A DNA stretch of 6,497 nt, taken from positions 1-6,497 of the forward strand of contig JAFAQO010000441.1 of NCBI GenBank assembly GCA_019246375.1. The letters are read 5' to 3'. A program made the translations under genes and the position numbers. Below are positions 1-5,243 of this stretch, piece by piece (the first letter of the stretch is position 1; every line of letters begins with the position of its first letter). Origin of the DNA: Mycobacterium sp. Lineage in GTDB: Bacteria; Actinomycetota; Actinomycetes; Mycobacteriales; Mycobacteriaceae. The notes beneath the pieces are model-generated. The model saw only the letters and a list, made by a program, of their open reading frames with translations, was not told the origin of the DNA and did no database searches.

Positions 1-2
1 TG

Positions 3-53
3 ATCGCCGACCGGTTCAAGCGGGCGCGGATACCGGTGGCCGCATCCGCATGA
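3..53 (+). CDS. possible 3' end of a convergent gene cut by the window edge
   Basis: An open frame enters from the left edge and ends at TGA 51–53, giving the tail IADRFKRARIPVAASA. It stops 8 bases before the nirD stop codon, so the two genes would converge almost without a gap. In M. tuberculosis the gene after nirD also points towards it (cobU, Rv0254c, from memory), but this tail is too short to assign to any family. G or C at most third codon positions fits coding sequence. With only 16 codons visible this could be chance. Confidence 0.3.
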   Translation: MADRFKRARIPVAASA

Positions 54-61
54 CTGGGCCG

Positions 62-430
62 TTACCGGCTCACCTCCACCACTCCATCGACCAGGCGGGT
101 CTCATACACCGGCACGGCGACGGCCGGATCCTCCAGGCAGCGGCCGTCTTCAAGGGCGAACGCCTGCTTGCCGATGGGTGATTGGACCATGGGCCGCCCC
201 GCACGGTCGCCCACGATGCCGCGAGACAGCACCGCGGCTCCGGAGAATGGGTCGATGTTGCCGAGCGCATGCAACGATCCGTCGTCGAGCCGGAACAGCG
301 CCGCCTGAGAACCGTTGGCGAGTAGCACGCCCACACCGCGGTTGGGAATCAGATGGTCGTAGGTGCAGGCCGCCGTCCAGGTCTCGTCGCCGAGGGACAA
401 CAGTTCGGTGGGATCGACAAGCAGCGTCAT
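62..430 (-). CDS. nirD: assimilatory nitrite reductase [NAD(P)H], small subunit NirD
   Basis: This 122-residue protein is the small partner of NirB in the cytoplasmic siroheme nitrite reductase, which makes ammonium from nitrite. It has the Rieske-like NirD fold: the family core HALGNIDPFSGAAVLSRGIV lies at residues 54–73, and MVQSPIGKQAFALEDG at 81–96 is the typical second half. The Cys-x-His and Cys-x-x-His ligands of true Rieske proteins are absent, as usual for NirD, so it should bind no cluster. The length is close to the 118 residues I recall for M. tuberculosis NirD. Its ATG (428–430) overlaps the nirB TGA (427–429) as ATGA on the minus strand. A strong AGGAGA (435–440) lies 4 bases upstream inside nirB, so translation is probably coupled and the two are cotranscribed. 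Confidence 0.96.
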   Translation of the reverse strand: MTLLVDPTELLSLGDETWTAACTYDHLIPNRGVGVLLANGSQAALFRLDDGSLHALGNIDPFSGAAVLSRGIVGDRAGRPMVQSPIGKQAFALEDGRCLEDPAVAVPVYETRLVDGVVEVSR

Positions 431-3051
431 GAGATCTCCTCAATGCCTTCGCTTTTATGTCCGACGCGGGGCAAACCGATGAGGACCGGATCGGACCGCC
501 CGTCGTTGGGCACTGCCGGCCTCTTGCGCCCGTTGTATTCGGTGAAGCTCACCGTGGGGTCAGGGGCGTCGGGAGCGTTGACGAAGGAAACGAAGCGGGA
601 CAGTTTGTCCGGATCCTCCAACACGCCTTTCCATTCGCACTTGTAATTCGCCACATGCCGGGCAATTGCGGCCTCGAATTCCTCAGCCAGACCCAACGAG
701 TCGTTGCAGACCACGTCGCGCACGTGATCCAGCCCGCCCTCGAGTGACTCGATCCAGGGTGCGGTGCGCTGCAGCCGATCAGCGGTGCGGATGTAGAACA
801 TCAAGAACCGGTCGACGTAGCGGATCAGCGTCTCCTCGTCGAGGTCGCTGGCCAGCAACTGCGCGTGCCTGGGAGTAAAGCCCCCGTTACCGCCGACGTA
901 GAGGTTCCAGCCGTTTTCGGTGGCGATGACGCCGACGTCCTTGCCGCGCGCCTCGGCGCATTCCCGCGCGCAACCCGAAACGCCCAGCTTGATCTTGTGT
1001 GGCGCTCGCAGCCCGCGGTAACGCAATTCCAGGTCGATGGCCAGCTGCACCGAATCCTGTTGGCCATAGCGGCACCAGTCGGTGCCCACGCAGCTCTTCA
1101 CCGTGCGAACCGCCTTGCCGTAGGCGTGGCCCGATTCCATGCCACCGTCGACCAGCCGCTTCCAGATCGCCGGCAGTTGGTCGACCCGGGCGCCGAACAT
1201 GTCGATGCGCTGACCGCCGGTGATTTTCGTGTACAACCCGAACTCTTCCGCGATCTGGCCGATCAAGATGAGGTGCCTCGGTTCGATACTGCCGCCGGGA
1301 ACCCGAGGTATCACCGAGTAACTGCCGTTCTTCTGGATGTTGGCCAAGAAGTGGTCGTTCGAATCCTGCAGGGACGCCTGCTCGCCGTCGAGGATGTGAT
1401 CGGAACCGGTGGAGGCCAGGATGGAGGCGACCGCGGGTTTGCAGATGTCGCAACCCTTTCCCTTGCCGAAGCGTTCCAGCAAGCCGGAGAAGGTGCGGGT
1501 GGACTCAGAAGGTCCTGCACTGATGATCTCGAACAGCTCTGCTCGCGATTGGCTGAAGTGCTCGCACAGCGACTTGGATTGCTCGACGCCCTCGGACTCC
1601 AACAGTTGCTTGAGCATCGGAACGCAGGAACCGCACGAGGTGCCGGCGCTGGTGCACGATTTCAGTGCCGGTACGTCGCTGCATCCGTCGGCGATGGCCG
1701 CGGTCAAATCAGCCTTGGCGACATTGTTGCAGGAACAGATCTGCGCCGAGCCAGGCAGCGCAGCCACTCCCAAAGCCGCGGCGCCGCTTCCGTTGTGGGC
1801 GGGCGAGATCAAAGTCAGCGGGTCACCGGGCAGCTGTCCACCGACCATCGGCCGGAGTATTCCGTACGCCGAGGCATCGCCGACCAGGATGCCGCCGAGC
1901 AGCGTCTTGGCGTTGTCGGACAACACCAGCTTGGCATAGGTCTGGTTTACCGCATCGTTGATGACGACTTCGAGGCAGTTCTCTGTTGCTCCCATCGCGT
2001 CACCGAAGCTGGCGACGTCGACGCCGAGCAGCTTGAGCTTGGTCGACATGTCCGCTTCCGGGAACTCCGCGGCACCGTCCAGCAGTCGGTCCGCTACCAC
2101 CTCGGCGCTGGTATAACCGGGCCCGACCAAGCCGTAGCAACGTCCCTCGATTGCGGCGACTTCACCGATGGCATAGACGTCGGGATCGCTTGTTTGACAG
2201 CTTAAATCGGTGAGTACACCGCCGCGCTCGGCGATCGTCAGGCCTGCCGCCTTGGCCAGTTCGTCGCGCGGGCGAACGCCGGCGGCGAAGACAACCAGGC
2301 CGGCGTCGATGATTCCGTGGTCGGACAGGCACACGCGGGCCGATTGTGAATTGTCGCCGTATGCAACGGATTCGATCGAGTCGATGCCCACCCCGATGTG
2401 TACCGTGATCCCGAGCTCGGCGATCTTTTTGCCGAGCAGCGCGCCGCCGGCTTCATCGACTTGCTGGGCCATCAATCGCGGCATCATCTCGACGATGTGC
2501 GTGCGCAATCCGAACTGGCGCATCGCGTTGGCGGCCTCGAGTCCAAGCAAACCGCCACCGACGACAACACCGGTGTTGGTGTGGGCGGCCTGCAGGGTGC
2601 GCTGGGCGTCGGCGCGGATGGCGTCGAGGTCGTCGAGCGTGCGGTAGACGTGGCAGGCCGGCAGTTCATGACCGGGTACCGGCGGAACGAAAGCGTAGGA
2701 ACCGGTGGCCAGCACCAGTGTGTCGTATCGATACCGTTGGCCGTCGGCTGTGAGCGCCGATTTGGTTGCGCGGTCGATCTCGGTGACGCGGCTGCTCAGC
2801 AGCAGCCGGACCCGCTCGTCACCGGCATAGTCGTTACCGGGCAGTGCCAGTAAGTCGCGCTGCCAGTGCTCCGTATAGCCGGTCAGCCCCACCCGGTCGT
2901 AGGCGGCATCGGACTCCTCGGCCAGCACGGTGATCTGCCATGACCCTTCGGTGTCCCGCGCCCGCAACGCCTCGACAAACCGGTGGCCGACCATGCCGTG
3001 CCCGACCACGACGACATCGCGCGTGGCACCTGGGTTTCCGGCGGAAGCCAT
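427..3051 (-). CDS. nirB: assimilatory nitrite reductase [NAD(P)H], large subunit NirB
   Basis: This 874-residue cytoplasmic flavoprotein carries electrons from NAD(P)H through FAD and iron-sulfur centres to siroheme, reducing nitrite to ammonium. In order: FAD-binding GHGMVG (17–22); NAD-binding GGGLLG (165–170) followed by E172; second flavin motif DVYAIGEVA (291–299); a BFD-like [2Fe-2S] domain with C439, C441, C473 and C476; a second BFD-like segment with LCEHF (C496) and CDIC (C534, C537); the sulfite/nitrite reductase ferredoxin-like half domain (about 560–625); and the siroheme/[4Fe-4S] domain with C654, C660, C694 and C698. All expected ligands are present, so it looks intact. An in-frame TAG (3061–3063) four codons upstream makes ATG 3051 the most upstream ATG possible, and the FAD motif at residue 17 rules out a much later start. 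No good Shine-Dalgarno precedes it, so the leader may be very short. A GlnR-like repeat lies upstream. Confidence 0.97.
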   Translation of the reverse strand: MASAGNPGATRDVVVVGHGMVGHRFVEALRARDTEGSWQITVLAEESDAAYDRVGLTGYTEHWQRDLLALPGNDYAGDERVRLLLSSRVTEIDRATKSALTADGQRYRYDTLVLATGSYAFVPPVPGHELPACHVYRTLDDLDAIRADAQRTLQAAHTNTGVVVGGGLLGLEAANAMRQFGLRTHIVEMMPRLMAQQVDEAGGALLGKKIAELGITVHIGVGIDSIESVAYGDNSQSARVCLSDHGIIDAGLVVFAAGVRPRDELAKAAGLTIAERGGVLTDLSCQTSDPDVYAIGEVAAIEGRCYGLVGPGYTSAEVVADRLLDGAAEFPEADMSTKLKLLGVDVASFGDAMGATENCLEVVINDAVNQTYAKLVLSDNAKTLLGGILVGDASAYGILRPMVGGQLPGDPLTLISPAHNGSGAAALGVAALPGSAQICSCNNVAKADLTAAIADGCSDVPALKSCTSAGTSCGSCVPMLKQLLESEGVEQSKSLCEHFSQSRAELFEIISAGPSESTRTFSGLLERFGKGKGCDICKPAVASILASTGSDHILDGEQASLQDSNDHFLANIQKNGSYSVIPRVPGGSIEPRHLILIGQIAEEFGLYTKITGGQRIDMFGARVDQLPAIWKRLVDGGMESGHAYGKAVRTVKSCVGTDWCRYGQQDSVQLAIDLELRYRGLRAPHKIKLGVSGCARECAEARGKDVGVIATENGWNLYVGGNGGFTPRHAQLLASDLDEETLIRYVDRFLMFYIRTADRLQRTAPWIESLEGGLDHVRDVVCNDSLGLAEEFEAAIARHVANYKCEWKGVLEDPDKLSRFVSFVNAPDAPDPTVSFTEYNGRKRPAVPNDGRSDPVLIGLPRVGHKSEGIEEIS

Positions 3052-3094
3052 GCGGCCAGGCTAGGCAGGCGATATTGCCGCCATGTGGCCTGAT

Positions 3095-3110
3095 GTGACG
3101 TGCCCGTGAC
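3095..3110 (-). promoter_or_regulatory. putative GlnR-type box upstream of nirB
   Basis: Read towards nirB, the sequence is GTCAC-GGGCAC-GTCAC: two identical pentamers 11 bases apart, which also fits the AC-N9-AC core described for mycobacterial GlnR sites. A weaker copy, GTGAA, continues the 11-base phase on the upstream side (about 3117–3121). The array ends 44 bases before the nirB start codon. GlnR is known to be needed for nirBD expression in M. tuberculosis. Assigning this particular sequence to GlnR is my inference. A poor sigma-A-like pair (GTCACA 3094–3099, AATATC 3071–3076, 17-base spacer) overlaps it and could be the nirB promoter. Confidence 0.42.
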
Positions 3111-3124
3111 TGGGGCTTCACAGC
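3107..3124 (+). promoter_or_regulatory. weak PhoP-like direct repeat
   Basis: TGACTGG-N4-TCACAGC has the 7-4-7 layout of mycobacterial PhoP boxes (TCACAGC-N4-TCACAGC). The second half-site (3118–3124) is exact, while the first matches at only four of seven positions. PhoP is reported to act on acr2 in M. tuberculosis, which makes the position upstream of the heat-shock gene reasonable. One exact heptamer in GC-rich DNA can occur by chance, and the site overlaps the GlnR-like box. Confidence 0.22.
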
Positions 3125-3171
3125 GTGATGCCGCCGTTGTGAGACGCTTCGCTGAGGGCGAACACCCAGGT

Positions 3172-3198
3172 GGAACTTAAGCGTGGTCGACTCATGTT
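3172..3198 (+). promoter_or_regulatory. ECF sigma (SigE/SigH-type) promoter of the small heat-shock gene
   Basis: GGAAC (3172–3176) and GTT (3196–3198) are separated by 19 bases, matching the -35 and -10 cores and spacing of mycobacterial SigE and SigH promoters. Transcription would start near 3204–3208, giving a leader of about 45–50 bases. The M. tuberculosis orthologue acr2 (Rv0251c) is known to belong to the SigE and SigH stress regulons, which supports the reading. Which of the two sigma factors is used here cannot be told from sequence. Confidence 0.65.
3176..3196 (+). promoter_or_regulatory. HAIR-like operator for the repressor HspR
   Basis: CTTAAGC-N7-ACTCATG matches the HspR operator CTTGAGT-N7-ACTCAAG at 5 of 7 and 6 of 7 positions with the exact 7-base spacer. 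It fills the space between the -35 and -10 elements of the ECF promoter and shares bases with both, so bound HspR would block RNA polymerase. HspR control of acr2 is established in M. tuberculosis; occupation of this copy is inferred. Confidence 0.62.
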
Positions 3199-3210
3199 TA
3201 TCCCAATAGC

Positions 3211-3227
3211 GCCGGCAAAGTGCCGGC
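3211..3227 (+). promoter_or_regulatory. perfect hairpin in the 5' leader of the small heat-shock gene
   Basis: GCCGGCA-AAG-TGCCGGC forms a 7-bp perfect stem with a 3-base loop, ending 25 bases before the start codon and 13 bases before the ribosome binding site. If transcription starts near 3204–3208, this stem sits at the very 5' end of the mRNA. It could protect the transcript from decay. It does not itself cover the Shine-Dalgarno, so a simple RNA thermometer is less likely. Function is inferred. Confidence 0.45.
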
Positions 3228-3240
3228 AATCACTCAGCAC

Positions 3241-3246
3241 GAGGAG
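3241..3246 (+). promoter_or_regulatory. ribosome binding site fixing the hsp start
   Basis: GAGGAG lies 6 bases before ATG 3253. It favours this ATG over an in-frame GTG at 3220, which falls inside the leader hairpin and has no Shine-Dalgarno. Confidence 0.8.
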
Positions 3247-3252
3247 ACACGA

Positions 3253-3690
3253 ATGAGCAACTTGACCTTGTGGTCGCGACCTGCTTGGGATGTCGACCGG
3301 TGGATGCGCGAGTTCTTCGGGCCAGCAGCCACCGCCGATTGGATCAAGCCTGTGACCGGCTTCAACCCGGCCGCCGAGATCGCCAAGGACGGTGACGACG
3401 CGGTAGTCCGCCTGGAGCTGCCCGGCGTCGACGTCGACACGGACGTCAATGTCGAGCTGGTTGACGGACGCCTGGTTATCCACGGCGAGCGCCGTGACGA
3501 GCACGCCGAGGAGAAGGACGGGCGTACTTTACGGGAGGTCCGCTATGGATCGTTCCGGCGGTCGTTCCAGCTGCCTGCGCACATCACCAGCGAGGCCGTA
3601 TCGGCGTCGTACGACGCTGGCGTGCTGACCGTCCGGGTTGCCGGCGCCTACGCCGGAACTCAGGCGCAGCGCATCGCGATCAGCAAGTAA
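3253..3690 (+). CDS. acr2: small heat-shock protein, Hsp20/alpha-crystallin family (Acr2/HrpA type)
   Basis: This 145-residue cytoplasmic ATP-independent chaperone holds unfolding proteins in a refoldable state and acts as an oligomer. An N-terminal arm (1–36, starting MSNLTLWSRPAWDVDRW) precedes the alpha-crystallin domain (about 37–130), which ends in the family signature around GVLTV (123–127). The C-terminal IAI (141–143) is the I-x-I motif that links subunits. The arm and the stretch DGRTLREVRYGSFRRSF (89–105) are very close to what I recall of M. tuberculosis Rv0251c, about 159 residues. This copy seems shorter in the arm, in the beta5–beta6 loop and before the tail. It is a single-gene unit between divergent nirB and a terminator hairpin. 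Upstream lie a SigE/SigH-type promoter and an HspR-like operator, so induction by heat and envelope or oxidative stress is expected. Confidence 0.95.
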   Translation: MSNLTLWSRPAWDVDRWMREFFGPAATADWIKPVTGFNPAAEIAKDGDDAVVRLELPGVDVDTDVNVELVDGRLVIHGERRDEHAEEKDGRTLREVRYGSFRRSFQLPAHITSEAVSASYDAGVLTVRVAGAYAGTQAQRIAISK

Positions 3691-3701
3691 TTTCGCGATT
3701 C

Positions 3702-3735
3702 GAATCCGGTGGGGTCATCCGGCTCCACCGGATTC
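3702..3735 (+). terminator. hairpin terminator after the small heat-shock gene
   Basis: GAATCCGGTGG (3702–3712) pairs perfectly with CCACCGGATTC (3725–3735). A further G·T and a G-C pair extend the stem, leaving an 8-base loop (3715–3722). It begins 11 bases after the stop codon. No U-tract follows, which is common for terminators in mycobacteria. Because the stem is symmetric, it could also act on transcripts arriving from the minus-strand gene to the right. Confidence 0.7.
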
Positions 3736-4004
3736 ACCGTATCTACTTACCGACCGCTCATCATGCGAACGCGTGCTGGGCGTCCACCCAACCAGCGCTT
3801 GTGATTTCGTCATCGGGCGGCGTGGCGGGAACGGCTTGCCAGGGTCCCGCGCCGAGCCCGGCAATAGGCACCGCACGACCGTCGCGGGCGCGTCACAGCT
3901 TTGCTCGGACACGTCCCCGCCAACCGACTCAATCCGACCCACCCGCTCGCAGCATGGAAACTCAGTGGGCGCAGTCTGCCTGTGCCGCGACCGATTCAAA
4001 CCGG
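3736..4004. other. gene-free stretch between hsp and the lyase-like gene
   Basis: About 270 bases lie between the hsp terminator and the stop codon of the minus-strand lyase-like gene. Open frames here (for example 3715–3999 minus, 94 codons) have no recognisable domain, no Shine-Dalgarno and a low-complexity Arg/Pro/Ser composition, so I do not call them. The only structure noted is a 6-bp inverted repeat, GCGGGA/TCCCGC (3825–3830 and 3845–3850), too weak to name. The two genes converge on this stretch. Confidence 0.6.
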
Positions 4005-4766
4005 CTAGTCCCAGCGGGCCAGGATTTCTTTCGCGCGGACCGCCAGCGCCGCCTGCAGGAACGGGCCGAAGCTGATCCGGCCGACGCCCACTGGACCGAA
4101 TGAGGACGGGTCGTCCTGGTCGGGCAGCGCGATCGCGTTGACGGGCAGGGGCAGCTCAGATGTCAACCGGCGCAGGGTATCCGGTTCATGGCGGCCCACC
4201 GGGTAGAGAACGTCGGCGCCGGCTGCGGCGGCTTCCTTCAGGCGCGCCACCGCCCGCTCGACCCGGTCGGCGTCATCGCCATCCTTCCGCAGGAAAAGAT
4301 CGGTGCGCGCATTGACCACCACGTGCACGCCGGCCTCGTCGGCGGCCGCGCGCAGCGCACCGACCAGCTCGGCATGTTCACCGGCCGAGCGCAGCCGTTT
4401 GCCCTCGCTGTGCACAGTGTCCTCGATGTTCAGCCCGACCGCGCCCACACTTAGCAGCCCCTCTATCAGCTGCCGCGCCGGTAGCCCGTAACCCGATTCG
4501 ACGTCCACCGAGACCGGGACGTCGACCGCCGCGGTGATCTGGGCGACCCGGGTGAGCAGATCGTCGAACGACATTCCCTCGTTGTCCGGCTTGCCGATCG
4601 AATCGGCGACGGGATGGCTGCCGACGGTGAGCGCGACGAAACCGGCATCGGTGGCAAGTCGTGCCGACCACGCGTCCCACACGGTCGGCAATATCACCGG
4701 ATTGCCGGGCTGATGCAGCGCCAGCAGTGCCCTCGCGCGGTCGGCAGCCGTGCTCGGTTCGGACAT
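4005..4766 (-). CDS. PEP mutase/isocitrate lyase superfamily protein (substrate unknown)
   Basis: This 253-residue soluble protein has the (beta/alpha)8 fold of the phosphoenolpyruvate mutase/isocitrate lyase superfamily, whose members make or break C–C or P–C bonds next to a carboxylate using Mg2+. Visible marks are WDAWSAR (30–36), the metal-site motif DVESGYG (88–94), GLNIEDT (111–117), EGKRL (121–125), VNARTD (151–156) and the closing GRISFGPFLQAA (229–240). The KKCGH motif of true isocitrate and methylisocitrate lyases is absent and replaced by EGKRLRSAGEH, so it belongs to the broad PEP-mutase-like branch often annotated only as carboxyvinyl-carboxyphosphonate phosphorylmutase or oxaloacetate decarboxylase-like. 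The start at ATG 4766 is chosen because AGGAGG precedes it by 5 bases; the frame stays open further upstream (to about 4907) but would overlap the divergent gene. I recall no such gene between Rv0251c and Rv0250c in M. tuberculosis, so it may be an insertion or a loss there. Confidence 0.85.
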   Translation of the reverse strand: MSEPSTAADRARALLALHQPGNPVILPTVWDAWSARLATDAGFVALTVGSHPVADSIGKPDNEGMSFDDLLTRVAQITAAVDVPVSVDVESGYGLPARQLIEGLLSVGAVGLNIEDTVHSEGKRLRSAGEHAELVGALRAAADEAGVHVVVNARTDLFLRKDGDDADRVERAVARLKEAAAAGADVLYPVGRHEPDTLRRLTSELPLPVNAIALPDQDDPSSFGPVGVGRISFGPFLQAALAVRAKEILARWD

Positions 4767-4819
4767 GGGAGCCTCCTCGTCGTCCGGCGTGACTTGACTC
4801 ACGTCTTCTTCGCGGTGTG

Positions 4820-4828
4820 GATAGTATC
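4820..4828. promoter_or_regulatory. possible shared -10 region of two divergent genes
   Basis: GATAGTATC is nearly symmetric and gives a TAnnnT -10 hexamer on both strands: TAGTAT (4822–4827) rightwards and TACTAT (4821–4826) leftwards. It is the most AT-rich spot in the short region between the lyase-like gene and the small conserved gene. No -35 element at good spacing was found; TTGACT at 4794–4799 is 22 bases away from the rightward hexamer. Confidence 0.3.
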
Positions 4829-4863
4829 GGTGGTCGTACTGTGATCCGTGACACCGCCAGGCC

Positions 4864-4869
4864 AGGGAG
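4864..4869 (+). promoter_or_regulatory. ribosome binding site supporting a TTG start
   Basis: AGGGAG is placed 5 bases before TTG 4875. The alternative in-frame GTG at 4848 has no comparable purine-rich site in front of it. Confidence 0.6.
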
Positions 4870-4874
4870 ATCCG

Positions 4875-5171
4875 TTGTCCAGCACTACTGAACTCGCCGA
4901 ACTGCACGAACTCATCGGTGGCTTACGGCGGTGCGTGACGTCGTTGAAGTCCCGATACGGCGATACCCCCGCGATGCGCCGGATCGCCAACGATGCCGAG
5001 CGAATCCTCAACGACGTCGAATTACTCGACATCGACGCCGGTGAGCTGGAACTCGCCCAGGTCTCGGTGCAGCCTGCCGGTGAGAAGATCGCCATCCCCG
5101 ATACTCAGTACGACACCGAGTTCTGGCGCGACGTCGATGACGAGGGTGTCGGCGGCCACAGCAGGCCCTAA
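4875..5171 (+). CDS. conserved mycobacterial protein of unknown function (Rv0250c type)
   Basis: This small acidic soluble protein has 98 residues if the TTG at 4875 is used; a GTG at 4848 would add nine. From memory it is the orthologue of M. tuberculosis Rv0250c (97 residues), also placed before the Sdh1 genes. Residues 6–60 look mostly helical (ELAELHELIGGLRRCV, then RRIANDAERILNDVELLD). A proline-rich linker follows, then a tail that looks like a conserved motif, IPDTQYDTEFWRDVDDEGVG (74–93). No signal peptide, membrane segment or metal-binding cluster is visible; there is one cysteine (C20). It lies 72 bases upstream of sdhC on the same strand without a clear terminator between, so it is probably the first gene of the Sdh1 transcript. 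A role in assembly or control of that complex is a guess from position only. Confidence 0.85.
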   Translation: MSSTTELAELHELIGGLRRCVTSLKSRYGDTPAMRRIANDAERILNDVELLDIDAGELELAQVSVQPAGEKIAIPDTQYDTEFWRDVDDEGVGGHSRP

Positions 5172-5243
5172 TACCCCGGGCGATACACGCTGCTCCTTTC
5201 TGGGTACCCTCCGACGAGGCCCACCAGTAGAGGATCACACCAG

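Noticed and set aside
58..69. GCCG-TTAC-CGGC hairpin at the nirD stop codon as a terminator
   Set aside because: A 4-bp stem is too short to support a terminator call.
865..2205. A 446-codon open frame on the plus strand opposite nirB
   Set aside because: It lies fully antisense to an intact NirB with all cofactor ligands. Its translation has no recognisable domain, and long antisense frames are normal in GC-rich coding DNA.
3118..3142. TCACA-N15-TGTGA inverted repeat as a CRP/FNR-type site
   Set aside because: The half-sites are in the opposite order and at the wrong spacing for TGTGA-N6-TCACA.
3220..3252. Upstream GTG start for the small heat-shock protein
   Set aside because: The GTG falls in the loop and stem of the leader hairpin and lacks a Shine-Dalgarno. 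The ATG at 3253 has GAGGAG at ideal spacing and yields the family N-terminus.
3694..3712. CGATTCGAATCCGG resembling a tRNA T-arm or an integration site
   Set aside because: No acceptor, anticodon or D-arm can be drawn around it; the bases belong to the terminator stem, and there is no integrase or second copy in the window.
3715..3999. A 94-codon minus-strand frame just after the lyase-like gene
   Set aside because: There is no Shine-Dalgarno and no domain, its composition is low-complexity, and its end overlaps the hsp terminator hairpin.
3989..4003. GATTCAAACCGG resembling a tRNA T-loop
   Set aside because: The rest of a tRNA would have to lie in the coding end of the lyase-like gene and is not there.
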